Positions 10,719 to 23,500 of a DNA stretch of 64,000 bases are shown here, piece by piece. Each line of letters starts with the position of its first letter. Position 1 is the first letter of the stretch. The notes below the pieces were generated by a model. The model saw only the letters and a list, made by a program, of their open reading frames with translations, had not been told where the DNA came from and made no database searches. The position numbers and the translations under genes are program-made. This stretch comes from Aradus depressus (taxonomy: Eukaryota > Arthropoda > Insecta > Hemiptera > Aradidae). Location of the stretch: assembly GCA_963662175.1 (NCBI GenBank), contig OY759215.1, positions 43,913,213 to 43,977,212 of the forward strand, written 5' to 3'.

Positions 10719-11334
10719 ATTTATTAACTGTTTCACAATCTCTCTGCAAAAATGTTAAATATCAAGTATGATTTAATTGTATAAACAAAAATATGTAAGC
10801 TCAAACTATAATTAACACCGTTCTTTAAATGATAGTCGCATTTACATACATAAATTGGACGAAAAATTAATTTAGATTTTGATTTTTTTTTTCAAATTTA
10901 CTAATACATTATAACGAAATTTTGGGTGTGCCAACTAGAAATTTACAATAAGTAACAATAATATTAATTTTCTTTAAAAAATAATTCACAAAACAACTAA
11001 CAAATATACTAAATATCTTAACATATTTATTTAAAACTAATATAATTTACCAATATATTTCCAAATAGAATGAATTTCTTCATCGATAAGGATCTACAAA
11101 CGTTCCTATCTAATTTTTCAGAGAGTGTCTGGTAAGAATTATTTTTAAGTAACTTCACCAGGCTTTGAACGGGAGTAAGTTCTTCTGTTATAACTTAGTG
11201 TATAGACACTCACAATGATTAGGGAAACACTCACTTATCCGGGACAGAACTATTTTTTTTTTCTCTTTGTTTTAATAATTTGGGGACTACATAAATTTGG
11301 AAAATAAATGAAAAAAAGTCGAAGGTGAATCACC

Positions 11335-11900
11335 AGCAATGTACTTACACATGAATTAATCAATTAACTTTCCACTACTCCTAAACTAATCTGCAGTTTG
11401 AACAAAAATCAATAGCTGACTTACATAGGGGCTTCAAAATTCTTTTACTAACTAAATTGTGTGTCGATGAAGTCATTACTTCGGCAGTTATTAGGCTTTT
11501 TACGTTCAGCCCCCTCCCTGACCCCCCCCCCCCCCTCCTCATTTGGCAGATTTCTCTCAAAATTAACGGGTATTGTTCTAATTGGTGGGTTTTTGAATTT
11601 AAATATAAAATTTCATATTGACACATTTATTATATCGGCAGTTATTGCGATTTTTGAGTTGAACCCCCCTCTGGTCCCCCCTTTCCCCTCAGCCGATTCC
11701 TGGATAAATATATGAAATTTGGTGTCGATACATTTATTCAGGAATATTCTTGTTCACAGAGACAGACAGACATTTTTTTTTATCATTTTTACAAACAGGG
11801 TGTCGGAAAAGATGAAATTTTATGGAAAACTTTACTTCGATTTTTTGACCGATTACATAACTTTTCTTATACTTCGTATAGCTGGGGAAGTAAAAAGTTG
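11335..11900 (-). repeat. Family C dispersed repeat, long copy
   Basis: Ends at about 11895 in TATACTTCGTATAGCTGGGG, the characteristic palindromic terminus. The interior has repeated units containing GTGTCGATACATTTATT and GAGTTGAACCCCCC. A C-run at 11521-11536 sits in one unit. ORFs across it are chance. Confidence 0.75.
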
Positions 11901-12707
11901 TCGCTCCAATCAAATACCTTTTTGAAGAGACCACTTTTATTCTGGTCCTTCCCCTCCTACGTAACATATTTTCTAAAGCACAATTTAATAAAAAAATTAT
12001 ATAGAAAAACATTTACTTACATTTAAAATTAAAATAATTTAAAATAAAATAATTTGTTAATAAATCCAGTAAGTATCCCAGATCAACAAAAATCAAAATA
12101 ATACATAAGAGCTGTTTTTCCTACCGATATGCGTCCTTGTCTGCCATTTAAAGAATGTTCTATAATGTTATGGGATATGAGACTAGTTCACTTGAAAAAT
12201 ATGATATATTTATTGTGTGAGTGTCTTTGTGTTATGAACGTTCGAATAACGAAAAATATTTTCAAATGAAGCGTAGGCCACGTGGAGGTGCATCAAAATT
12301 GGATCAGTGAGTGTGTATACGACTTTTACTTTTATACATATAAATGTAACATGACATGAGGTCATACATATTTATCAAATACATTAAATTTATTTCAAAT
12401 ACCTAATTAAAATTTCTCATCTACAATAATTGTTCTAATATACATATATAAATTTCAGGAATAAGACTAGATTGTATAAATTGTACAAACTTAACAAGTA
12501 ATTTTATAAAATAAAAAAAGCATCACATAAATTAATAATAACAATTAATAAACTTCATTTAGTCAAACAATCATTATTAACAATTGTTATTTTTTACAAT
12601 TTTTTGATTTTTGTATAAATTTTTCAAAAGCTCTTTGTATTTTATGATGAGATTATTTTTGATTTGAAAAAACATATTGCAAAAGCTGGCTGAACATTAA
12701 ATTAAGT
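11901..12707. other. Intergenic AT-rich DNA, no gene seen
   Basis: No supported feature. Confidence 0.6.
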
Positions 12708-12890
12708 GAACTTGAAAGAAATAAAACTTGTTTATTTATGATATTGTCTAATTTCACTAACTATATATACATGGGAGTACTTTCGGTATTTCTACCATCC
12801 TCAGCCGAAAGTACTCCCATGTAAATATAGTTGGTGAAATTAGACAATATCATAAATAAACAAGTGTTATTTCTTTCAAGTTCATTTGAA
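12708..12890. mobile_element. Foldback element with hammerhead-like core (copy 2, core on - strand)
   Basis: Arms include CTTGTTTATTTATGATATTG and the complement. On the - strand (12771-12806) the core reads CTGAGGA, T, GGTA, GAAA, TACC, GAA, AGTACT, C, CCAT. Helix II is identical to copy 1 with a different GNRA tetraloop. Helix I is reduced to two pairs here. Confidence 0.6.
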
Positions 12891-14401
12891 TTATTTCACA
12901 ATATCTGTGCAATAATGTCAGTTTTCATTAAATTAAGTTCTGAAACTTTTCGAAGAAGAGCTTCAATTAACATTAAATATAACAGGGCCAAAGCTTAAAC
13001 TTATTTTGAGGGCAACAACCTAAAATAATAATAATAATAGTTGAACAGTTCCTATCATTAACTAATTTAGACATTGTTCTATCTACAGAAAAAAAAGGCA
13101 ATAAGAATAAATATTTTAAAAGAAATTACAGCTCCTCCTCTTTTTCTCCGAACCTCAAAAATTCCTTCAGCCTCGATGTTCATACAAGATCGAGAAATCG
13201 CGAGATGCGGAAAGAGAATGAAATATCCCAGGAGATTATGATAACCATGGATAGTGTAAGGTTGGGGGAGGGGGGGAGATACACCAAAATGTGTCCAGAC
13301 ATGTCAACTGCACAGGAAACACGGACAAGCACACTCAGACATGGAGTTAGGTCGGTTAAGTATTTCAAATATGTCCACATATATATGTAATACGAGAGAG
13401 AGAAGAAAACGTGAAGCCCCCCCCCCCCCCCCACCCCCAGCTAATGGCGCAGGAAGAGTACATGAAACTTTATCAAATAAGTCAAGATGTGACGGTAACA
13501 CATCAAATCAGCCAAAAAATGTACAGAACAGGGAAGAATAGGTCCGAAATATGATATGCAATTATAACCATAAAGTGACTTGCTTGGTTCTGGATCCGTC
13601 TTTAAAATGATAGCACGAGGTTGAATTTCCTTCTCACAACTTCCCAACTGTATCACCTTATGACGAGTATGGCTTTGTTTGAAGTAGGTATAGTCCAGCC
13701 CCACAACAATACAATCGCCTTGGTACACAGGTTGAGTAAAATTATAAAATCAAATTGAGCAACTTAAAAGCCATATCTTAAATTTATATTCGTTATGGAC
13801 TTCATACACACAGATCTGCAAGACTATTTGTCAATGGCCTAAGATGGGTGAGCATAAAAAAAACAAAGATAACTATGATGGAAAAATTTCCCCTCAACAA
13901 TTTTACTAGTAAATTGACCTTCAATTTCAATATTAGAAGAATTTGTTTGTAAAACGAATGCAAAGAGCTTCCATTACCTCGAGTAGAGTAATTGAGAAAT
14001 CAAATGGTATATTTTCGTAAGTTATGGCTTAGAAGTGTATAAAATATCACTAGTTCCAACAGACACTTCACATCTGACTCAGTAAAAAAAATATATAATA
14101 ACGTAAACAGTTCGAATTTCTGAGCATACCACTTGCCTTCTCAATCATACCTATTCATTTTTTTCAATATTGAACTGGCTTGAATAATCCTGGAGGATGG
14201 TTTTCTGCATTTGATTGTTTTGTGGCTTGACTTATGTATGGTCTTAGCCCTCCATTTCAGACATACAACAGTAGTTACAACTGGCTGACACCCCTGGATC
14301 TACTACTCCAGGAGAGAGGAAGGTGCTGGAGCAGACTCCCACTCTATGGAGAGGTTGCGATGAGGTGGTAGGTACTGACAAGCGTCAGCCAGGAGCTGGG
14401 C
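12891..14401. other. Intergenic region and HPS3 3' flank
   Basis: Contains a G-run at 13264-13277, a C-run at 13418-13433 and short purine/pyrimidine tracts, with no supported gene. The GC-richer part at about 14220-14401 is probably HPS3 3' UTR, judged only by position. I did not find a convincing polyadenylation signal on the - strand. Confidence 0.5.
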
Positions 14402-14589
14402 TCAGGTGAACGACTTGAGGTTGAGGGAAGCCAACAGCTTGTGTCCGGTCACCTTGATCACATCCCGGAGATGAGAGGCATGGGCAAACCTCTGACAGGT
14501 CAGTAGGTAACCCTCAAACTCTTTGCCAGGGGGCACCACTCGGGCGAATACTTCGCAGCTCAGCCTCCGAGCCAGTTCGTTCAGAACCT
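14402..14589 (-). CDS. HPS3: HPS3 exon 19 (terminal)
   Basis: Acceptor CCTTAG precedes 14589. It encodes [19 protein letters not shown] and so on to KSFT, with TGA at 14404-14402; residues 1029-1090. It completes a split codon from exon 18. Confidence 0.88.
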
Positions 14590-17500
14590 CTAAGGAAATA
14601 CAACTAATAAGTCAAATACCACAAACCTTCTAAAATTAATATAATACAAGAGTTAATGCACGTAATGGTTTCTATAGAAGAAACATTTGTGAAATCAACT
14701 AATAATAATACAAAAAATGAAAAAATATGAATGTTCCCTCTTCAAATTGATAATTTATGCTATGCATATTTGGCTTGCCAAGATTTGTTCTAGGTAGTAT
14801 GTTCTTTATAATGAAACTGTTCAACTAGACGATTACGACAAAGTTTGTTTCAATCAAAAGCAAATAAAACTAAACTATTGCGATTTTAAAAGATGAAGTA
14901 ACAATAGAACTTAATATGTAACTTAATTCGCATCGGGAGAAAGTATAGGCATCCTAGCACAGTGGATAAACGTTAGTCTGTCAACACTGTTCTCAAGATA
15001 CACGATTCGAAGCCAGGGTCAGTCTGTTCAATTAATTATCTAAATTATATAAAAATAAATTTTACTACGTCTGCTAAACCCCCATTCGATCCTAAAGATA
15101 GTAGCTCCAACCACTAAAGCACTGAAGCACCTTTAGGATAGTAACACTAACTATTCAACCCCCTCTAGGATAGCAACACGATCCACTCAACCACTGAGGC
15201 TGCTCTCGGAATAATAATTCTGAATCAACGAAACTCTCTCACTCTCTCTCTCTCTTCGGACGTCTATAAGAAGATTTTTCAAATTTGACCCATTTCTCAA
15301 GAGAAGAGAAGAAAATTTAATGATATCTTGAGTACATTAGTATACTGTATTTAGCTACATCTCACCTTCCAGGACTCTCGGATATATCTTAGATTCCCCC
15401 TCAATAGTTTCTTCTTCGTCCGCCAATGACTGTATAGTATCTATCAGATGTTTCCACTCCGGCTCCGATTTCAGCATTTCCTTAAAAGAAAAACAATGAG
15501 TGGTCAACATTAACACTGATTAAAAACATTTGGAAAATATATATATATATTCAACTAACATTTCAGAACTGTAAGAATTATTATGAAACATCATGTGTAA
15601 ATAGACAAACAAGGAAAATGTTAATAATGTCACATGTACTTCCTTAGACTTAAGAGACGGAATAGTTTCTCAAAAATGAACTATAATCAAATTTTACTAA
15701 ATTATGCCTAAAATATGAGGACAATTACAAACATTTTTTTGATAAAGGTGGGTATTTATGAAAGAGGAGTCCATAGTGTTCTTCAATAGAAATATTTTTA
15801 TTTACTACATTTCTAATATTATTCAAAAATATTCAATTTCAAAAATTTCAATATTTTTTATTCATTTTATTCAATGTGCTGTAATATTTTATGAGTTGCG
15901 CGTCGCGGTTTTTATATATAAAATGTGGTATTTTGAATTTACTTTAATCGAAATTGCGGAGATTTTCTATAAAACTGCTTTGTCTTTACTAATTTAAAAT
16001 GTCCATAGGATGCCAGATCGCTTATGTACTAGACGATCATTTGAATTTACTGATTTTAATATATAAATTGAATTTCTATAACCAAAGGCGAAGGATTCGT
16101 CAGCGAAAAGAGTTTTGAAAAACCAAATTCTTAAATCACTATTGACTTGCGATGGCATGGGAAACAAACTACTGAAAAATTAGAAACTCATATTTAAAAG
16201 AGTATAATTACAAATCAAATCAAAAAAAATTAATAATTAAGAATAAAAAAAAATATAACACAAAATATGAACCTTATTACTACTGAAAACTGTAGAGAGA
16301 CGGGGCTGGAGACGATAACTGATGATTGGAGGCCAGGGAGGTCTGCGATGGCCAGAGAGTAGAAAGAGGGATGTCGGCTGGCTGAGTTCCTCCTGAACTC
16401 CTGGGGTTGGATGATGGCTGGAGCTTCTCTCGAGGGCTCCTGGATCAGGACTCAGACATCAACTGGTGGATCAGAGACTGGCCACTTCCCTCTCTCAACT
16501 AGGACTCCAGGAAGTGAACCCTCTGACTCTTGGATCCAGACTGTAACTGACACTGGTGGATCTCGACTGTCTGAAAGAACTTGAGCCCTCACTTGGAACT
16601 CGGACTGCCATCTTCCCCCACTTTCTACCAGTTTCCCCTACTCTTCTCCTTCTTTCTTCTCCTTTCTTCTCTGTCATTCAGGGGAACTTCGCGGTGTCTC
16701 CTTTAATTTGTCCTTGTGAGCTTTACTTTGGCAGTCCAGATAGCTTTATGGGCCACTAACAACGGACTTGGAGCTCCAATCTGGTACCTGACTGTAGCCA
16801 GATTGTAAAATCCTGGTTGTAAAAGCTATATAAATATTCCTCCAGGTGACTGTTGGTGCCTTCTTTTATTGCATCCTGTCAGCTTCTTTCTTGACGGAGG
16901 CAAAATATGGATACCTGTCTGGTACCTCTCTCCGTTACCATTACCACCTGACCCTGATACGTCTAGCCAGCCTCCAAATTTATTGTTTATTTCTCAAATA
17001 TACATATTTCATTTTACAAATTTTAAATAAAATACATTTTACCATATATTTGGCCTGTAGACGCAAATTGACTACATTACATTTACCCTCCCCTTATTTT
17101 ACTAAAATTGTACATAGGACAATTTTACTCCTACATACAACAATTATACAAAAAAAAACTAGTATTTAAACAACTTATCTCTAAAATCTCTAATTAACAA
17201 AAAAAAATCATCTCCTTTATTCTTAAACTGTCCACAAATTTCAAAAAAAAAACAACAGAACTTACTAACTAGGGTTTGAATAATACATATATTTACAAAA
17301 CATCTATAACTAATATAAAAAAAACAAATTATTAATTTTTACTATGGGTACAAAACTTCAATATTTATTTTACATAATTTTCGTCCTTTCTTCTTATTTT
17401 ACAGTAATTGAATTATTCTATGCCAAAAAAAAAACTAATCTTCTCTACAATATGGATAACCAATTCACTTAATAACACTTTAATACTTAAATTTCTCAAA

Positions 17501-20500
17501 AAATCTGGGTCGACTCGAAAAAAAAAATTTTTCGTTTCTTATTATCAATGACAAAAACAAATGGGTTGCCTTCTAAATTCAAAACTCTCATTCTATGGTC
17601 TCATTTTATAAATATTTTACCCTATTATCTACATTTGAGCAATCAAAAAAATTCATCTTATTTTCTTATTTATTCAATATATCCCCCCTTTTTAATTACA
17701 TGTTTCTTATTATATATATATGACGCTACTCAGGTCTTCACCCATTCCCTACCTATTCTTTATTTCTCTTAACATCAAAAAATAATCTCATACTCAAAAA
17801 AATATCTCATATGTTTCTAACACATATTATTACTTTATATTGTCGTAGATTTCATGGATCCTCCCTTCCTTGGGTAGGCCATCTCATAATTATATCGTCG
17901 TAGTACAGATAGATTCCTCCTTTCTCTGGGTAGGCAATCTCATAATAAATAAAATTCTCATCTATATACTCTTATACAAATAACCCATTTTCGCATAATA
18001 ACTTTTCTCCATATTAATTCTCCGCGAAGTTTTACTAACGTCACATACAAACAAAAAAAACATCCCTATATATCTTTTTAATTATTCTTTATTATTCTTT
18101 GCTCTTTTATGAATCAATCCTGGATAAAATTATTTATAAAACCTTTTATACCGCGCATGTTATTCCTTTCTTTCTTACCTTACCCTTTTTAAAACTGTCA
18201 TTTTCTATCTTAAAATGGTTTTACCAAAAAAAACGACCAGAATCATCTTCCTATCGAAAAAACAAAATTTATAGTTATCCATAAAAAATTCTAAATATAA
18301 TTTCCCATCGTAAAATTTTCAAATTCCTTTCTTCCCATTATATTCCTAAAACAATATGGTGTCTCGACCAATAATACTTCTTAATTAATCTCTCCTTTTA
18401 TCAATAAAAAAAAATTCTTATTTCAACCACTCTTCTCAATTACTTCTTATTAATTCAAAAAAATATGTACTTATATCAACCATTAAATTCTCTCAAATAC
18501 TTCTTATCGATTCAAAAAAAATACCCATATAAAAAATCAAATATAGATTCCTTAAAATCCCTTACTAAAATCTTTTAATTCCTTTATCCCTATTACTTCT
18601 TTAAAATCTATATAAATAATTCAACTTGGTCAATAAACAAAATTAAACGAACTAACTTTATAAACTATTATATTCTTTTTAAAACTCTTAATACTACTAA
18701 CTAAACAACCATCACCAATAATTAAAATAAAAAACGCATAAATACTATCTATCAAAATTCAATTAACTCTTCTCATCCGATCAAAATATTATCAATAAAC
18801 CTCATTCATATAAATATATTCTCAAAACAAAAAAAAAACTTCCGAAATAAATCAATTCTATATCCAAAAATACTAAAAAAAATTAACTTGCTATTTAGTT
18901 CACTTCCAAAGTCTCAATCAATCTATAATTAAATTCAATATATAAAATTTCAAATAATTCCCATTGTTCAAAAATATTATCAATTAATCTAACGTATAAA
19001 AATTTATCTTCTCAAAAAAAATCAACCAAACAAAAGAAAACTTCCCAAATCTAAAATGAATCTTGTTTATACTTCTAAAATTATTTAAAAAAATTAACTC
19101 ACTTTTAACTACACTTCCAAATCCTCACTCAACACATACTTATATCATCCACTAAACAAAAAAAAATAATTATATCTCAAATTAAAATCACTCCAGTTTT
19201 TCAAAGAATAACATTAATAAATTTCACTCACACAAAAATTAATTCTCACTTTCATTCAACTGTTTACTCCACATATTCGAAGTCTTTTGTCTAAATTTTC
19301 TGTCTAAATCTTTGTCTCGTAATTCTCTTTTTTTAAATTTTGCTTCGTAAGTTTGTCTGTCGTGTCTTTAACTCATTCGAGTTTCATAAAAAGATTTTCA
19401 CTATAAAATTTGGCCAAATACATATGTATTACCTATAAGGCCTAAAATCAAAATATTCGACTTTTTCCTAATCCCTCGCCGAATAATTTCCCTAAAATTG
19501 TTATCTCTTATCCTTTTATTTTCCCCTAGAATAGTAAGTTTGTATGTAATGTCATCTGAAACTCCTTCAACAAGTCTGTTTTTCTTTTCATTTGGTCTAT
19601 AGTTTGTCATTGTAAAATCATTTTCACATTCATACTTCTCATTTATTCCAAAAAGTATAAACTTTCTCACTTCAACTCTTACAAATTTTCTGATTATCAC
19701 AAAGTTTCTACCATTTTTAATGTCTCCTGATAATGACTCTAAAACTTCAAACTTCCCTTCCTCCTTATGAAGACAGTTTACTTCCCTGACGTTCTCAACT
19801 ATACTAACCTTATCATAATTAACGATTTCAACCTCGGTGCTTTCACATTCTATGAAACTATTTCCTAATTCCTGTTCCTCTATTACCAAATCTTCAATAC
19901 TCATATTGACATCCGGACTTTGGATAATTGAAATAGGAATCCTATCCTCTTTTTCCTGCTTATCACTAAATAAGTTTAACTTTAAACTTTGAATATGGGC
20001 AGCCTGTTTTTCCTCAGTTTTCTCTAACCGATTTATTATTTTTTCTATATTTGACCCTATTTCAGTTTCTAAATTAGTAATTTGTGACCCCACTTTACTT
20101 TCTAAATTACTCATTCCACTTCCTAAATTTCCTATTTCACTACTTAAACTAGCTATTTGTGTCTCCATTTTACTTTCTAAATTAGCACTTTGCGCCTCCA
20201 TTTTACTTTCTAAATTTCCCATTACCTTCAATAATTCCTTAAACATATCTCCCGTAAAAACTTGGGTCTCCTCTTTCTCATTAATGACATTCGTTTTGCG
20301 TGACCTTGTCCCTGCCGAGACTGGAATATCTACATTTTCTATCTCACTATCAACACTCGCTTCCTCGAATTGCTCAATATTCTCGACAACTATCTGATTA
20401 TCCATATTAAAAAGAATTAAAAAAAATTACTAAAATTAACCAACTAAAAAAAATGTAAATAAAATTTCAAAATTTAATTAATATAAAATTATCAAAAATT

Positions 20501-23500
20501 AGTTTGTTCCCAGCTTTCCAAGTCAATTTTGGTTTAAAAATTTCGCCTTTCCTCTCTTGCTGAATAATGATTTTACCAAAATCTCCACAAGGGGTTGCCA
20601 ATTTGTAATATTTTATGAGTTGCGCGTCGCGGTTTTTATATATAAAATGTGGTATTTTGAATTTACTTTAATCGAAATTGCGGAGATTTTCTATAAAACT
20701 GCTTTGTCTTTACTAATTTAAAATGTCCATAGGATGCCAGATCGCTTATGTACTAGACGATCATTTGAATTTACTGATTTTAATATATAAATTGAATTTC
20801 TATAACCAAAGGCGAAGGATTCGTCAGCGAAAAGAGTTTTGAAAAACCAAATTCTTAAATCACTATTGACTTGCGATGGCATGGGAAACAAACTACTGAA
20901 AAATTAGAAACTCATATTTAAAAGAGTATAATTACAAATCAAATCAAAAAAAATTAATAATTAAGAATAAAAAAAAATATAACACAAAATATGAACCTTA
21001 TTACTACTGAAAACTGTAGAGAGACGGGGCTGGAGACGATAACTGATGATTGGAGGCCAGGGAGGTCTGCGATGGCCAGAGAGTAGAAAGAGGGATGTCG
21101 GCTGGCTGAGTTCCTCCTGAACTCCTGGGGTTGGATGATGGCTGGAGCTTCTCTCGAGGGCTCCTGGATCAGGACTCAGACATCAACTGGTGGATCAGAG
21201 ACTGGCCACTTCCCTCTCTCAACTAGGACTCCAGGAAGTGAACCCTCTGACTCTTGGATCCAGACTGTAACTGACACTGGTGGATCTCGACTGTCTGAAA
21301 GAACTTGAGCCCTCACTTGGAACTCGGACTGCCATCTTCCCCCACTTTCTACCAGTTTCCCCTACTCTTCTCCTTCTTTCTTCTCCTTTCTTCTCTGTCA
21401 TTCAGGGGAACTTCGCGGTGTCTCCTTTAATTTGTCCTTGTGAGCTTTACTTTGGCAGTCCAGATAGCTTTATGGGCCACTAACAACGGACTTGGAGCTC
21501 CAATCTGGTACCTGACTGTAGCCAGATTGTAAAATCCTGGTTGTAAAAGCTATATAAATATTCCTCCAGGTGACTGTTGGTGCCTTCTTTTATTGCATCC
21601 TGTCAGCTTCTTTCTTGACGGAGGCAAAATATGGATACCTGTCTGGTACCTCTCTCCGTTACCATTACCACCTGACCCTGATACGTCTAGCCAGCCTCCA
21701 AATTTATTGTTTATTTCTCAAATATACATATTTCATTTTACAAATTTTAAATAAAATACATTTTACCATATATTTGGCCTGTAGACGCAAATTGACTACA
21801 TTACAGTGCATAGGTAATGGAATGTAATTGAAAAAAAAATATATATGTGGATTCCTTCATGGACCACTTGTACTAACGGCAAAATATTTACACTTCTCCA
21901 TTTTCACGCATTAATAACGTTCACAATAACGTAACTAAAATTTAATACTAATTATTTATGCGAAAGGGGCATCTCTGTGCCCTGTCTTGCACCACTGCTG
22001 CTTGAAAAATACAGAGTACTACAGGATAATAAAGTATTTGATTGCGCTTCTCAAAAGTATTAGAGTACCAAATATTCTATAATCGAAATTACTTTTATTT
22101 AATATTTTTATTATTATCAACTTTTTTAGATTTATATACTATTCACTTTACTGTTATTTGTTAACTTATTTATACATGTATTTTTTTTTTGTATAATTCG
22201 CTCTTTGTGACCTGAGAAAGGGGTCCGTGATCGCCTCGAAATATCGTCCTGAAAGATTTATCTATAGAAATATAATTATGAAATATTTATAATTAAAATA
22301 TAAATAATAGCTATTGTATTAAGAGTTTGATATTCATGTATCTTCCATTATTTATTAAAAATTTTTTTTTTTTTCTCATACCTGTGTGTTTGTATTCTAA
22401 GATTTAATATCGGTTGTGGTATATATTTTATAATCTATTTTGATGTACACAATCGTATGACGTATTCAATTACAATTTTATAGTTCAACAGAAATAAATA
22501 TTATTATTATTATTTCGACTCTCTAATTTGACAACACTCCAAAAATACAAAGTACTGAGATACTTAGTACTAGATTCTAGTAGGAACTACAAACCTGAGA
22601 GTAGAGAGGAAGGACTGAGGGGTAGTGGGTGGCTATCATATGAACAGCCTTGCCAGGCTGGGAGAGGACGAGCAGACTGAAGCCCATCTCCTCAGGCACG
22701 AACTCACTGACGAACTGGACCAACTCACTCAGGATCATCTCCTCCAACCAGCCCGTACACAGAAGGCACTAGACGAGAAGTATAGAAACAATTTAAAAAA
22801 ATTCACCTAATAAAAATAATGTAAAAACAAGGAAGAATTATAAAAAATATTTATCATAATTTTAATCAAATAAAAACTGTATTTATTAGTATTATTTTTC
22901 TACTCATGTACTTTCAAGTCTTTATTAATTTATTTCATTTTATTTTTTCTAGTATTGTTACTACTAATCCCATGTCCGTTCGACTCTAAGAGTTAATAGC
23001 TCTTTATGTATCTAATTTATAAGCTACCTTAATATATAAATTCTTATGACGTATCATATTGCCATGTTATGGTTTAACGAAAATAAATATTTTATATTAT
23101 TATTAATGAGAATAATATTCCCTAAAGAATAAATAAAGAGAATTTCAAGTTTTAATTACACAATCTGTCCCGTAAAGTTAACAATGAACTAAATAAACCT
23201 AAAATTTCAAAAAAATTACAAAAACATTTACAGTAAATTCAGTTTTTTTTACCAGTGATGGGCATGATATAAATATAAATCAACCAATTGTTTTCTTTCG
23301 TTTATCTATCTGTTCGGTTTGTCCCCTTCATTATAACTCATAGGAAACAGACCATTACCTGAAAAATACTCCACCAAAAATATATGCAAAATTGAGGTGA
23401 ACCTGGAGTTTTTAAAAATGTATCTATACTTTTAACTGTTTTTTTCATCTAAGACTGAAGAAGCATCTCAACGCAATAAACTCTTCGTAACATTCGACTG

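Larger units (their letters stand above)
15880..21805 (-). mobile_element. Non-autonomous LTR retroelement with gag-like ORF (TR-GAG/LARD type)
   Basis: Two 1202-bp direct repeats (15880-17081 and 20604-21805) begin TGTAAT and end ATTACA. By eye they are identical, and the embedded chance ORFs match exactly. The 4-bp duplication GTGC flanks it (15876-15879, 21806-21809). On the - strand a candidate primer-binding site beginning TGGCAACCCC follows the right LTR after 3 bases, and a purine tract AAGGGGAGGG precedes the left LTR, so the element runs on the - strand, the same as HPS3. It has one 334-codon ORF and no protease, RT or integrase. Confidence 0.9.
15481..22594 (-). other. HPS3 intron 17, host of an LTR element
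   Basis: 7.1 kb, of which 15880-21805 is the LTR element. The rest is AT-rich. A string at 22210-22250 (CCTGAGAAAGGGGTCCGTGA then CTCGAAATATCG) vaguely resembles a decayed hammerhead-like core, and 22380-22513 is a family D tail. Confidence 0.75.

Noticed and set aside
16495..16759. Small ORFs repeated exactly in both LTRs as genes
   Set aside because: They overlap each other on opposite strands within the LTR and duplicate only because the LTR does.
17548..18284. Small + strand ORFs in the LTR element interior
   Set aside because: They arise from extreme G depletion, which removes TAG and TGA; no domain and the wrong strand for the element.
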